Positions 15,761 through 25,126 of a stretch of 64,000 nt of DNA are shown here, piece after piece. Both the position numbers and the translations under genes were made by a program. The notes beneath the pieces are model-generated. The model saw only the letters and a list, made by a program, of their open reading frames with translations. It was not told the DNA's origin and made no database searches. How positions within the stretch are numbered: the first letter of the stretch is position 1; each line of letters starts with the position of its first letter. Origin of the DNA: Roseinatronobacter ekhonensis (GTDB lineage Bacteria; Pseudomonadota; Alphaproteobacteria; Rhodobacterales; Rhodobacteraceae); assembly GCF_900499075.1 (NCBI RefSeq), contig NZ_UIHC01000006.1, positions 62,001 through 126,000 of the forward strand, given 5' to 3'.

Positions 15761-18259
15761 ATGCAAACCCATGTCAAAGCTCTTGTCGTCGGCGGCGGGG
15801 CCATCGGGGCCTCTGTAGCCTATCATCTTGCAAAAGCGGGCTGGAAAGACATCCTTTTGCTGGAACGCGACGAGCTGACCGCCGGATCGACCTGGCATTC
15901 CGCTGGCCTGTTGCCGCTGTTCAACATGAGCTATGCCGCCAGCCACATTCACGACTACTCGGTGAAATACTACAAGACGCTGGAAGAAGAGACCGGCTTG
16001 AACGCGGGCTTTTCCGTCGTCGGCAACCTGCGTATGGCGCAGACTGCAGAGCGGATGGATGAGTTCATGCTCTATGCCTCCACGGCGGAAACCGTGGGCA
16101 TCCCCTATGAGTGGATGACGCCGCAGCAGATCAAGGACAAGTATCCGTTGGTGCATACCGACGATCTGAAAGGCGCGATCTACCACCCGACCGATGGGTA
16201 TATAAACCCCGCCGATGTGACCATGGCCATGGCCAAGGGCGCGCGTCTGCGCGGTGTGACCATAGAGCGCAAGTGGCAGGTCGACGGGTATCGCTGGACA
16301 GGCCAGCACTGGGACGTGACCTGCACAAAGATGGTGGAAAAGGGTGGCAACCTGATCCCGTCGGATGAGCAGATTATCATTCACGCGGAACATGTTGTAA
16401 CCGCCACGGGCAACCATTCGCAGCGCACGGCCAAACTGCTGGGTATCAAGATCCCCGCGATCCCGGTCGAGCATCAGTATATCTGCACCGAACCTGACCC
16501 GGCCTTGCTGGAATGGCGCAAGCAAAATGGCGAGCATCCGGTCCTGCGCGATGCCGACGCCAAATGGTATGTCCGCGAAGAACGCGGTGGCTGGATGCTG
16601 GGGCCGTATGAGTACGGCGCGCCCGCGCGGTTCGAATACGGGGTGCCCGACAGCTTCCGCGCCGACCTTTTCCCGCTCGACCTGGAGCGGATCGAAGAAG
16701 AATACATGTCCATGATCCACCGGCTGCCCACCTCGGAAACCGCCGGGCTGAAGGCCGATTTCAACGGCCCGATCTGCTACACCCCCGACGGCAACCCGCT
16801 GGTCGGGCCGGTGCCGGGCCTGCGCAACATGTGGCTGGCCGAAGGGTTCAGCTTCGGGATCACCGCCGCCGGTGGCACCGGGTATTATCTGGCGCAGATG
16901 ATGGTCGAAGGCGAGGCCGAGATCGACATGGCCAGCCTTGACCCGCGCCGCTTCGGCGACTGGACCACCACGGAATACGCTGCGCGCAAGAACGAGGAAG
17001 CCTATTCGCACATCTATATCCTGCACCACCCGGATGAAGAACGCGAAGCCTGCCGCCCGCTGCGTACCGCGCCGTGCTACGACCGTGTGAAAGCGCGCGG
17101 CGCGCAATTCGGCTGCGTGAACGGCTGGGAACGGCCCAACTATTTCGGCCCGAAGGATGCGCCCGAAGGGTTCGACCATGACAGCCGCAGCTTCCGCCGG
17201 GGCGGCTGGTGGCAATACGCGGTCGAAGAGGCGAAAGCCATCCGGACCGGCGTGGGCATGATCGACGCGACGGCCTTTACCAAGCACCTTGTGCGCGGGC
17301 CGGGCGCAACGCAGTTCCTCGACTGGTTCACCTGCAACAAGCTGCCCAAGGTGGGCCGCATCAACCTGACCTATGCGCTGACCGAAGCGGGCACCACGCG
17401 CACCGAATACACCATCGTGCGGCTGGCAGAACATGAGTACTACCTGATCTCATCCGGGGCGTGGACCGCGTATGACAGCGATTTCATGCGCAGGGCGGCA
17501 GAGGACAAGATGGCCGAATTCGGCTGGATCGACATTCACGATGTCACCACGCAATGGGGTGTATTCGCGGTTGCCGGTCCGAAATCGCGCGATCTGCTGG
17601 GCAAGCTGGGCAAGGATGCCGACCCCGCCACAGCGCTGTCGAACAAGCGCTTCCCGTGGCTGTCCATGCGTAACATCGAGCTAGGCATGTGCCCCGTGCG
17701 TGCCGTGCGCGTGGCCTACACCGGCGAGCTGGGTTGGGAGCTGCACCATCCGATAGAGATGCAGACCTACCTGTTCGATCAGTTGATGAGCGCGGGTGAG
17801 GATGTCGGTCTGAAACTTGTCGGCGCGCGGGCGCAGAACTGGCTGCGGCAGGAAAAATCCTACCGTGCCTTCGGCAACGAACTGGGCCGCGACGCGACGC
17901 CGATGGAAGCGGATCTGCCGCGCTTCATCGACATGTCGAAAGACTTTCACGGCAAGGCCGCGATGGAAGCGACCGGCGTGCGGTCCAAATGCTGCACGCT
18001 GCTGATTGACGGGCCAGAGGGTGCCGACCCGTGGGGCCGCGAGGCGCTGTATGAGGGCGACACCAAGGTGGGCCGTCTGACCTCTGGCGGGTATTCGGTG
18101 GCGTTCGGCAAATCCATCGGCATGGGCTACGTCCGCCCCGACCTTGCGGTCGAGGGGACCAAGCTGAAAGTGCGCATGTTCAATGAGTTGTGGGACGCGA
18201 CCGTCACTTGTGACAGCCCCTATGACCCGACGAACGCGACCATCCGCAAGGACGGCTAA
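15761..18259 (+). CDS. FAD-dependent oxidoreductase with GcvT domain (dimethylglycine/sarcosine dehydrogenase-like)
   Basis: 832 residues. The N-terminal DAO-type FAD domain (VGGGAIGASVAYHL, then RDELTAGSTWHSAGLLP) occupies roughly residues 1-400. The C-terminal half is a GcvT-like aminomethyltransferase domain that binds tetrahydrofolate (region with AVRVAYTGELGWELH and the final GYVRPDL barrel). This fusion is typical of dimethylglycine or sarcosine dehydrogenases, which demethylate N-methyl amines from glycine betaine breakdown and pass the formaldehyde unit to folate. The precise substrate is not readable from sequence. ATG 15761 follows a CCGGAG ribosome site; a TTG 18 bases earlier is less likely. 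It is followed convergently by an epimerase gene. Confidence 0.88.
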   Translation: MQTHVKALVVGGGAIGASVAYHLAKAGWKDILLLERDELTAGSTWHSAGLLPLFNMSYAASHIHDYSVKYYKTLEEETGLNAGFSVVGNLRMAQTAERMDEFMLYASTAETVGIPYEWMTPQQIKDKYPLVHTDDLKGAIYHPTDGYINPADVTMAMAKGARLRGVTIERKWQVDGYRWTGQHWDVTCTKMVEKGGNLIPSDEQIIIHAEHVVTATGNHSQRTAKLLGIKIPAIPVEHQYICTEPDPALLEWRKQNGEHPVLRDADAKWYVREERGGWMLGPYEYGAPARFEYGVPDSFRADLFPLDLERIEEEYMSMIHRLPTSETAGLKADFNGPICYTPDGNPLVGPVPGLRNMWLAEGFSFGITAAGGTGYYLAQMMVEGEAEIDMASLDPRRFGDWTTTEYAARKNEEAYSHIYILHHPDEEREACRPLRTAPCYDRVKARGAQFGCVNGWERPNYFGPKDAPEGFDHDSRSFRRGGWWQYAVEEAKAIRTGVGMIDATAFTKHLVRGPGATQFLDWFTCNKLPKVGRINLTYALTEAGTTRTEYTIVRLAEHEYYLISSGAWTAYDSDFMRRAAEDKMAEFGWIDIHDVTTQWGVFAVAGPKSRDLLGKLGKDADPATALSNKRFPWLSMRNIELGMCPVRAVRVAYTGELGWELHHPIEMQTYLFDQLMSAGEDVGLKLVGARAQNWLRQEKSYRAFGNELGRDATPMEADLPRFIDMSKDFHGKAAMEATGVRSKCCTLLIDGPEGADPWGREALYEGDTKVGRLTSGGYSVAFGKSIGMGYVRPDLAVEGTKLKVRMFNELWDATVTCDSPYDPTNATIRKDG

Positions 18260-18262
18260 TCG

Positions 18263-19156
18263 CTAGCCCGCCAAAAGGCTGCGCCAATCATTATGCTGGG
18301 GTGAAAACCCCAGCATTTTCTTTGCCTTGGCGTTGGAATAGAAGCTTTCCTCCGGCCCGAGCGCGCGTGTGACCGGCACGCCCGCATAAAACTCTGCAAG
18401 CAGGTCGTCGGTCTTCATACCCACCGAATGCGTGTCATTGGCGACGTTGAACACCTGATACCCCAGCCTGTCCACGCGCAAGCAACAGTCCACCATATGC
18501 CCCAGATCGCGCGCGTCGATATAGGCGAAGATATTGCGTCGACGGCTGGCCGGATTGGCAACATAGCCCGGAAAGTCACGCGCGTATTCGTGCGGCTCGA
18601 CCACGTTGTTGATACGCAGCCCGTAGATATCCGCGCCTGTACGGCGCTGGAAGGACCGCGCGGTGGCCTCGTTCACGACCTTGGACATGGCGTAGCTGTC
18701 TTCGGGAATGGTCGGGTGCTCTTCGTCTATGGGCAGGTAGTCGGGCTTGCGCTCTCCATCGGCAAAGCAGATACCGTAAGTCGTTTCCGATGACGCGAAG
18801 ATCACCTTGCGCACGCCCATTTTCAGCGCGGCATCCAGCACGTTATAGGTGCCCAGCGTGTTTACGCGAAAGCACTCATTGTCGGTTTTCAGCAGAATGC
18901 GTGGGACAGCGGCGAAATGCACCACGGCATCGAAACGCGGAACACCTGTGCCGGGGTCCAGCTCGTCGAACCCCGCATAGCTGGCCATGACGTCGAACAT
19001 CTGCCCGGCATCGGCAATATCAGCCATGCGGTTGTCGACGCCATCCATGTCCAGCGGCGTCAGATCGACATTCAGCACCCGGTGCCCCTGTGCGAGCAGA
19101 TAGGCGATGGCGTGGCGTCCCGCCTTGCCAGAGCCGCCAGTAAACAGAATGCGCAT
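18263..19156 (-). CDS. NAD-dependent epimerase/dehydratase family protein
   Basis: 297 residues, extended SDR fold. TGGSGKAG (residues 6-13) fits GxxGxxG, and YAMSK is the intact YxxxK catalytic motif with the upstream ASSETTYG serine/threonine. Related to UDP-glucose 4-epimerase-type sugar-nucleotide enzymes, but short and without further specificity markers. It ends three bases from the convergent oxidoreductase, a placement that suggests no functional link. The substrate is unknown. Confidence 0.82.
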   Translation of the reverse strand: MRILFTGGSGKAGRHAIAYLLAQGHRVLNVDLTPLDMDGVDNRMADIADAGQMFDVMASYAGFDELDPGTGVPRFDAVVHFAAVPRILLKTDNECFRVNTLGTYNVLDAALKMGVRKVIFASSETTYGICFADGERKPDYLPIDEEHPTIPEDSYAMSKVVNEATARSFQRRTGADIYGLRINNVVEPHEYARDFPGYVANPASRRRNIFAYIDARDLGHMVDCCLRVDRLGYQVFNVANDTHSVGMKTDDLLAEFYAGVPVTRALGPEESFYSNAKAKKMLGFSPQHNDWRSLLAG

Positions 19157-19228
19157 GGTTTTCCCCTTGGGTCAGTGCTGTTTGCCCCGACATAGCCTGT
19201 TGACCCCTTGGGCAACAAGCACTGCCGG

Positions 19229-19708
19229 TCACGCGGCCACGGGCCAGCGCGCGACACGCAGCGCGCGGCCCATCAGGCTGCCCGACAGAACGCCCGCAAG
19301 CAGACCGAAGCCAAGCGCAAAGGTTGCGCCTTCGGCCAGTGCGGGGGCCATGCCCTGAACGATACCCGTCGCAAAGTTCAGAATGAACAGCGACAGGATC
19401 GTGACCATCGTCACCCATTCGCCGCGCAGATGCACGCGGCGCGCGTCGCGCCGGATGACCCATGCGGCCTGCGCCCGGTAGCCCCACAGCGCGCCCGCGA
19501 TATAGGCCACCGCCATCGCGGTCAGCGCCGTTTCCGCCTGCGCCAGCCCCTGCGCAGCAGTCAGCGACAACAGACCCAGCATGGGCAACGCATATACCAG
19601 CCATGACGAAACGGCGCGCGATTTGCTGGCGCGTGACCCCAGCCAGACAAGGCCAAAGAGCAATGGAAATACCCAGAGGGGAATCGCGGACAGAATGGTC
19701 GTGAACAT
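19229..19708 (-). CDS. Integral membrane protein of unknown function
   Basis: 159 residues with about four or five hydrophobic helices (approximately 5-25, 36-55, 60-78, 100-120, 130-150) and basic loops (RRDARRVHLRGEW). I do not recognise an enzymatic motif. The opening TILSAIPLWVFPLLFGLVWLG resembles small uncharacterised inner-membrane proteins. It lies on the same strand as the PKS/methyltransferase pair, about 135 bases downstream of it, and could belong to that unit. Confidence 0.65.
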   Translation of the reverse strand: MFTTILSAIPLWVFPLLFGLVWLGSRASKSRAVSSWLVYALPMLGLLSLTAAQGLAQAETALTAMAVAYIAGALWGYRAQAAWVIRRDARRVHLRGEWVTMVTILSLFILNFATGIVQGMAPALAEGATFALGFGLLAGVLSGSLMGRALRVARWPVAA

Positions 19709-19844
19709 GGAAACGGGCTCCGGTTTTGAGGACTATGCCCAGATCCTTGCTCTGTGTTCGTTGATCGAACCAGCGGCTATGCGTGAGCGACGTGCGGCAT
19801 GCGCCGCCAACGGTCCTCACCATTCACGATGCGCGAATGACGGG

Positions 19845-20333
19845 CTAGCGCAGGGGCGCCAGCGCGCGGTCCTCGGCCCGGATGCGCACCCAGAGCATTG
19901 CCGCGTTCAGCACCGTCCAGAGGACGGCGACCCAGACCAGCCCGAGCACCATTGGGGCGACAATGATCTCTGTCACCACCAGCGCATAGTTCGGGTGGCG
20001 CATAAATCGAAACGGTCCGCGCGCCACCAAGGGTTTGGGCAGCACGATGATGCGCGTGGTCCAGCGCGGCCCCAGTGTGGCCAGTATCCAGACGCGGAAC
20101 ACCTGCAACAGCACGAACACCGCCAGCCATGGCCAAGACACCGGATTATCCCAGCCGAACACCACCAGCGCCGCGATCCAGCCCGTGTGCATGGCGACCA
20201 TTACCGGGTAATGCCCCGCACCATGCTCGGCCGCGCCTTGCGCCAGCAGCCGCGCGGTGTTGCGTTTGGCGATCACCAGTTCGGACAGGCGTTGCACGAT
20301 GATGAACGCAAGAAACAGGATGGCAGGGGTCAT
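19845..20333 (-). CDS. Isoprenylcysteine carboxyl methyltransferase (ICMT) family membrane methyltransferase
   Basis: 162 residues, membrane-embedded, with the ICMT/phospholipid methyltransferase signature in the C-terminal half: GPRWTTRIIVLP, then GPFRFMRHPNYALVV (the RHPxY SAM-binding motif) and the RIRAEDRAL tail. Its ATG overlaps the stop of the type III polyketide synthase by four bases. In Bacillus the equivalent pair (BpsA/BpsB) makes alkylpyrones and O-methylates them. By analogy this enzyme may methylate the neighbouring synthase's product. That role is inferred from gene order, not shown by sequence. Confidence 0.82.
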   Translation of the reverse strand: MTPAILFLAFIIVQRLSELVIAKRNTARLLAQGAAEHGAGHYPVMVAMHTGWIAALVVFGWDNPVSWPWLAVFVLLQVFRVWILATLGPRWTTRIIVLPKPLVARGPFRFMRHPNYALVVTEIIVAPMVLGLVWVAVLWTVLNAAMLWVRIRAEDRALAPLR

Positions 20334-21370
20334 GGCACGCTCACAGGCAGGAAGGATGCGGTAAAGCCGGGGCCAAGCGCGGCGAGCATGAACTGCCCCT
20401 GTGCGCGCTCTGACAACAGCCGATCCAGAACGAACAAAACCGTGGGCGCGGACATGTTGCCAAACTGGCGAAGTATCTCGCGTTCGTGGTCCAGAACGCC
20501 ATTGGGTAAACCCAGAGCGGTTTCAAGCGCTGTGACGACCTTTGCGCCACCCGGATGGCAGACGAAACGGTCAATCTGATCCGCTTGCAGACCGGCGCGA
20601 TCCATCGCCTGATGGGCGGCGCGGTGTATATGCTGCGTGACGAAACCGGGGATGGAGCGGTCAAACACCACGCCCAGCCCCACATCATCCACGTCCCAAC
20701 CCATGATATCCAGGGTATCGGGCCAAAGCACCTGTTGGCCCGCCCCGATCTGCGGCCCCGCCCCGTCCGTGGACAAAACCGCCGCCGCCGCCCCGTCGCC
20801 AAACAGCACGGTGGCGATGATATCGGCCTTTTGCATCCTGTCCGTGCGGAATGAGAGCGAGCAGGTTTCCACCGCGACCACCAGCACATTCGACCCCGGC
20901 GCGGCAAGCGCAAGACGTTGCGCCAGCGCCAACCCGCTGACACCGCCGGCACACCCCAACCCGAATACGGGAACGCGCTGTATATCGGGCCGAAACCCCA
21001 TATCGGCATGGGCGCGCGCATCCAGACTGGGGGTGGCGATGCCGGTGGTCGACACGGTCACAACCGTATCAATCTGGTCCGCGCGCAGCCCGGAACTGTC
21101 CAGCGCCGCGCGGGCCGCGCGGATGAATAGTTCGGTCGCGCCGTCCAGATAGGCGGCGTTGCGCGCGCTCCAGCGTTTGTCATGCGAAAACCAGTCAATC
21201 GGGACCACGCAATAGCGCGTGTCCACGCCTGATGCGGCAAAACTGGGGGCGATTCGTTCAAATTCAGGGTAGCGTGGTCCAAGCAAGGCCCGCGCGGTCT
21301 CTTCGGCCACGGTCTGGGGCAATTCGTGCTGCGGCACAACGCAGCCAAGCCCGAGAAGTGAGACCGTCAT
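20330..21370 (-). CDS. Type III polyketide synthase (chalcone/stilbene synthase family)
   Basis: 346-residue homodimeric ketosynthase that extends an acyl-CoA starter with malonyl-CoA, without an acyl carrier protein, to give pyrones or phenolic lipids. The catalytic triad is complete: Cys140 in GLGCAGGV, His272 in FVCHPGGAKV, Asn305 in FGNMSAPTV. The frame is open further upstream, but ATG 21370 is preferred because AGAGGAG lies eight bases before it and the protein then begins at the family's usual point. It is the first gene of a unit with the ICMT-type methyltransferase, and divergent from an MFS transporter across about 205 bases holding a palindrome. Confidence 0.92.
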   Translation of the reverse strand: MTVSLLGLGCVVPQHELPQTVAEETARALLGPRYPEFERIAPSFAASGVDTRYCVVPIDWFSHDKRWSARNAAYLDGATELFIRAARAALDSSGLRADQIDTVVTVSTTGIATPSLDARAHADMGFRPDIQRVPVFGLGCAGGVSGLALAQRLALAAPGSNVLVVAVETCSLSFRTDRMQKADIIATVLFGDGAAAAVLSTDGAGPQIGAGQQVLWPDTLDIMGWDVDDVGLGVVFDRSIPGFVTQHIHRAAHQAMDRAGLQADQIDRFVCHPGGAKVVTALETALGLPNGVLDHEREILRQFGNMSAPTVLFVLDRLLSERAQGQFMLAALGPGFTASFLPVSVP

Positions 21371-21498
21371 ATCCTGTGCTCCTCTGCGCGCATAAGGCTT
21401 AGTTAGCGCGGTCAAGAGACCTTGCCATGCGCTGCGAACGCGGCACTGTCCAGAGAAGTTTCGCGGCATATGTCGGTCTCGGACCATTATGCGGCGTT

Positions 21499-21516
21499 GC
21501 AGCAAAAATATGCTGC
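21499..21516. promoter_or_regulatory. Inverted repeat between PKS and MFS genes (possible operator)
   Basis: GCAGCA-AAAATA-TGCTGC, a perfect 6-bp inverted repeat with an A/T spacer, lies between the divergent type III PKS (start 21370) and MFS (start 21576) genes. GCGTTGC also occurs twice around it. No regulator gene lies next to it, so the binding protein is unknown. Confidence 0.35.
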
Positions 21517-21575
21517 GTTGCGACATGCGATAAGATGCGCGAGCATTCTCCGCAGGCATGTCGAAAGGGAGCACC

Positions 21576-22874
21576 ATGTTTCAGGTCTTTTCCGGCGTCT
21601 GGGCCCTGTTGCTGGGCATCGTGCTGATCATGCTGGGCAATGGCATGCATTTCACGCTGATCGGCCTGCGCGGCGGGGTCGAGGGGTTCTCGGCGCTTGA
21701 ATTGTCAATCGTTACATCCGGCTATTTCGTGGGCTTCCTGTCGGGTGCGCGCTACACGCCCGTGCTGATCCGCCGTGTCGGGCATGTGCGGGTTTTTGCG
21801 GCGCTGGGCAGCTTCATGTCGGCGGGGCTGATCGCATTCCCGCTGCTGGCAGAGCCTTGGGCCTGGACAATTCTGCGCATCCTGATCGGGTTTTGCATGT
21901 CCGGTATCTATGTGGCGGCGGAAAGCTGGCTGAACAACGCCGCCACAAACGAGACACGTGGCAAGATCCTGTCGGCCTACATGATCGCGCAGACCTTGGG
22001 GATTATCGGCGCGCAGGGGCTGCTATCTTTTGGCGACGCCGCCAGTTCCGCACTGTTTATAGGTGCGTCCATTCTGGTGTCAGTGTCCTTTGCCCCGATT
22101 CTGCTATCGGCCACACCTGTTCCCGCAGCCGAAGTGTTGCGACCGATGTCGCTTAGGCAGTTGTTCACCGGCTCCCCGTTGGGAACGGTTGGGATATTCC
22201 TGCTCGGGGCTGTCTATGCAACGCAATCGGGCATGGGCGCGGTCTTTGGCAGCGAGCTTGGCTTGGGCGCCGGACAGATTGCGCTATTCGTGGCCATGCT
22301 TTTCGCGGGGGCGCTGCTGCTGCAATACCCAATAGGCTGGCTGTCGGACCGGATGGACCGGCGCAAGTTGATCGTGGGCGCATCGCTGATTGGTGCAGGG
22401 TTCTGCGCCGTCGGTTGGGTCACGGATGGCGGATTTTGGTTCCTGATGCTGTCGGCATTTTTCGCGGGGGGTGTCACAACCCCGCTGTATGCGCTGTTCT
22501 TGGCCTATACCAATGACACGCTGGCGCCAGAGGATATGGCAGCGGCCTCTGGTGGATTGGTGTTCACCTTCGGATCGGGCGCGATCGTCGGGCCGCTTGT
22601 GGCAGGTGCTGCCATGGAGCAACTGGGGCCGATGGCGTTCTGGCTGGTGATGGGCGTGACCTTTGCGTCAATCGCGCTCTATGCGCTGTATCGCATGACC
22701 CAGCGCGCGGCGGTTCCGGCGACAGAAACCGACAGTTATCTGGGCGTCCTGCCCACCGCATCCGCCGTGGCGGTAGAGGCGGCGGCAGTCTGGTCTGCCG
22801 AGAATGCCGAAGCAGAGGCAGCGGAGATGGAAGCTGCCGAGAATGAGACTGCCGAGGACGGCGCGCGCCCGTAG
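21576..22874 (+). CDS. MFS transporter (YcaD-like)
   Basis: 432 residues with twelve predicted helices. The loop between helices 8 and 9 region carries GWLSDRMDRRKLIVG, the MFS motif A equivalent, and helix 4 has the LRILIGFCMSGIYVAAESWLNN segment of the YcaD/MfsA-like branch. The end is an unusual Ala/Glu-rich acidic tail of about 45 residues, probably unstructured in the cytoplasm. ATG 21576 is chosen because AAGGGAG lies five bases upstream; an ATG at 21558 lacks this. Divergent from the PKS operon, so it may export its product, but this is inference. Ends in TAG. Confidence 0.85.
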   Translation: MFQVFSGVWALLLGIVLIMLGNGMHFTLIGLRGGVEGFSALELSIVTSGYFVGFLSGARYTPVLIRRVGHVRVFAALGSFMSAGLIAFPLLAEPWAWTILRILIGFCMSGIYVAAESWLNNAATNETRGKILSAYMIAQTLGIIGAQGLLSFGDAASSALFIGASILVSVSFAPILLSATPVPAAEVLRPMSLRQLFTGSPLGTVGIFLLGAVYATQSGMGAVFGSELGLGAGQIALFVAMLFAGALLLQYPIGWLSDRMDRRKLIVGASLIGAGFCAVGWVTDGGFWFLMLSAFFAGGVTTPLYALFLAYTNDTLAPEDMAAASGGLVFTFGSGAIVGPLVAGAAMEQLGPMAFWLVMGVTFASIALYALYRMTQRAAVPATETDSYLGVLPTASAVAVEAAAVWSAENAEAEAAEMEAAENETAEDGARP

Positions 22875-22952
22875 CAAACCGCAAGTTGCGCGTTGAACCC
22901 GTGACGCATCGGCCCTAGCTTGCCAGACAACCTAGCATGCAAAGGGCCGATC

Positions 22953-24959
22953 ATGACCAACCCGCTTCTGGCCGACTGGCAGAGTGACTTTCAACTGCCG
23001 CCATTCGCAGAAATCACCGATGCCGATTTCGCCCCCGCGTTCGACGCCGCGATGGCCGAGGGTCGTGCCGCCTATGCCGCGATTGCCCAGATGGCGGACG
23101 CCCCCAGCTACGCCAACACCATAGAGGCGATGGAGCAGGCGGATGCGCTTTTAGACCGCGTGGCGGGTGTGTTCTTCAACCTGGCGGGCGCAGACAGCAC
23201 GCCCGCACGCGAAGACTTGCAGCGCGATCTTTCGCCCAAACTGTCGGCCTATTCGTCCGAGATCGTGAATAACCGCGCCCTGTTCGACCGGGTCGAGACG
23301 TTGTGGCACGCCCGTGACAGCCTTGGGCTGGATGCGGAACAAGCGCGGGTGCTGATGCTGTATCGACGGATGTTCGTGCGCGCAGGCGCAGCGCTGGAGG
23401 GCGCGGACGCAACCCGCCTGACAGAGGTCAAATCCCGCCTTGCCAGCCTTGGCACGCAATTCACCCAGAACCTGCTTGGGGATGAGCGCGGCTGGCATAT
23501 GCCGCTTGATGACCTGTCGGGCTTGCCGGATTTCGTGATCTCCAGCGCCCGGGCAGCGGCAGAGGAACGCGGGCTGGATGGTCATGTCATCACCCTGTCA
23601 CGGTCGCTGATCGTGCCGTTCCTGCAATTTTCAAACCGCCGTGACCTGCGCGAACGCGCCTATAGCGCGTGGACAGCACGCGGCGCGAATGGGGGTGACA
23701 CGGACAACCGCGCCATTGCCGCAGAGGTGCTGGCCCTTCGGTCCGAACGCGCCAAGCTGCTGGGCTATGAAACCTTTGCCGATTACAAGCTGGAAACCGA
23801 AATGGCCGGCACACCGGACGCGGTGCGCAATCTGCTGACGCAGGTCTGGCAACCCGCACGCGCGACCGCGATGGAAGACGCCGCCAAGCTGGAGGCGATG
23901 CTGCAAGCCGACGGCCAGACCGGCCCATTGCAGCCTTGGGACTGGCGCTATTATGCGGAAAAACTGCGCCGCGCAGAGCATGACTTGGACGAGGCCACGC
24001 TGAAGCCTTACCTGAGTCTGGACAACATGATCGCGGCAGCCTTCGACTGTGCGCACCGCCTGCTCGGGCTGGAATTCCGCCCGCTGGATGTGCCGCTGTA
24101 TCACCCCGACGCCCGCGCGTGGGAGGTGACACGAAACGGTCGCCACATGGCCGTGTTCATCGGCGACTATTTTGCACGCGGGTCTAAACGGTCGGGCGCG
24201 TGGTGTTCCACCATGCGCAGCCAGCGCAAGCTGGGCGGCGAGGTCCGCCCTGTCGTGGTCAATATCTGCAACTTCGCCAAGGGCGACCCGGCGCTTCTGT
24301 CCTATGACGATGCGCGCACGTTGTTTCACGAATTCGGTCACGCGCTGCACCAGATGCTGTCGGATGTAACGCATGGCTTCATTTCCGGCACCTCTGTTGC
24401 GCGTGATTTTGTTGAACTGCCCAGCCAGCTATTCGAGCATTGGCTGGAGGTGCCCGGCGTGCTGGCCGAACATGCCCGTCATGTCACGACAGGCGAACCG
24501 ATGCCGCAGGATCTGCTTGACCGCCTTCTGGGCGCGCAGAATTTCGATCTGGGGTTTGCGACGGTTGAGTATATCGCCTCTGCCTTGGTGGATCTGGAGT
24601 TTCACGCAGGTCCGCCGCCATCCGACCCGATGCAGAAACAGGCCGAGGTGCTTGATGCGCTGGGGATGCCGCAGGCCATTCGCATGCGTCATGCCACGCC
24701 ACAATTCGCGCATGTGTTTTCCGGCGATGGGTATTCCAGCGGCTATTACAGCTACATGTGGTCCGAAGTGATGGATGCCGACGCCTTTGACGCATTTCGC
24801 GAAGCGGGGGATGCTTTCGACCCCGATACTGCGGAAAAGCTGGAGCGCTTTATTCTGTCGGCTGGGGGCAGCGCAGAGGCAGAGACGCTCTATACCGCGT
24901 TTCGCGGGCGTATGCCGGGGGTGGATGCGCTGTTGCGTGGTCGGGGATTGGCGGCCTGA
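22953..24959 (+). CDS. M3 family metallopeptidase (oligopeptidase A / peptidyl-dipeptidase Dcp type)
   Basis: 668-residue cytoplasmic zinc peptidase. The HEFGH zinc motif is in TLFHEFGHALHQML, with the distal GTSVARDFVELPSQ glutamate. The C-terminal GYSSGYYSYMWSEVMDADAF is the substrate-binding end typical of Dcp/OpdA. It degrades short peptides from protein turnover or from the envelope. Frame upstream of 22953 is open, but ATG 22953 starts the conserved NPLLADW region and follows AAAGGG. It is followed at about 165 bases by dnaK, which has its own promoter. Confidence 0.92.
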   Translation: MTNPLLADWQSDFQLPPFAEITDADFAPAFDAAMAEGRAAYAAIAQMADAPSYANTIEAMEQADALLDRVAGVFFNLAGADSTPAREDLQRDLSPKLSAYSSEIVNNRALFDRVETLWHARDSLGLDAEQARVLMLYRRMFVRAGAALEGADATRLTEVKSRLASLGTQFTQNLLGDERGWHMPLDDLSGLPDFVISSARAAAEERGLDGHVITLSRSLIVPFLQFSNRRDLRERAYSAWTARGANGGDTDNRAIAAEVLALRSERAKLLGYETFADYKLETEMAGTPDAVRNLLTQVWQPARATAMEDAAKLEAMLQADGQTGPLQPWDWRYYAEKLRRAEHDLDEATLKPYLSLDNMIAAAFDCAHRLLGLEFRPLDVPLYHPDARAWEVTRNGRHMAVFIGDYFARGSKRSGAWCSTMRSQRKLGGEVRPVVVNICNFAKGDPALLSYDDARTLFHEFGHALHQMLSDVTHGFISGTSVARDFVELPSQLFEHWLEVPGVLAEHARHVTTGEPMPQDLLDRLLGAQNFDLGFATVEYIASALVDLEFHAGPPPSDPMQKQAEVLDALGMPQAIRMRHATPQFAHVFSGDGYSSGYYSYMWSEVMDADAFDAFREAGDAFDPDTAEKLERFILSAGGSAEAETLYTAFRGRMPGVDALLRGRGLAA

Positions 24960-25006
24960 TTGCGCAGTTTTTAGGGGGTTTCTTGTATTTGACAAAGCCG
25001 TGACGG

Positions 25007-25036
25007 TTGCAGCCCCCAAAACCCCTACCTATATAG
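25007..25036 (+). promoter_or_regulatory. Predicted dnaK promoter, possibly heat-shock (RpoH) type
   Basis: TTGCAG (25007-25012) and TATATA (25030-25035) are 17 bases apart. The -10 region CCTATATAG also fits the CTATAT core of alphaproteobacterial RpoH promoters. Two C-runs lie between the elements. It is about 90 bases before the dnaK ATG. Assignment to RpoH rather than the housekeeping sigma factor is inference from gene function. Confidence 0.4.
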
Positions 25037-25126
25037 CGATCAAGCGCCCGACAGGGCCGAAATTCGGGCAGGCAGGGGCCTTTGCGGACCTCTCTGCCCC
25101 ATCGCTTGAAGAAGAGGATGAAGCAC

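Noticed and set aside
14894-17434. Very long minus-strand open frame opposite the GcvT-fused oxidoreductase
   Set aside because: Codon bias of GC-rich genes keeps the antisense frame open. The translation shows no domain and the plus-strand gene is unambiguous.
24982-25025. Heat-shock promoter using CTTG at 24982 or TTGACA at 24989 for dnaK
   Set aside because: Spacing to any plausible -10 element is too large; the 25007/25030 pair has correct spacing.
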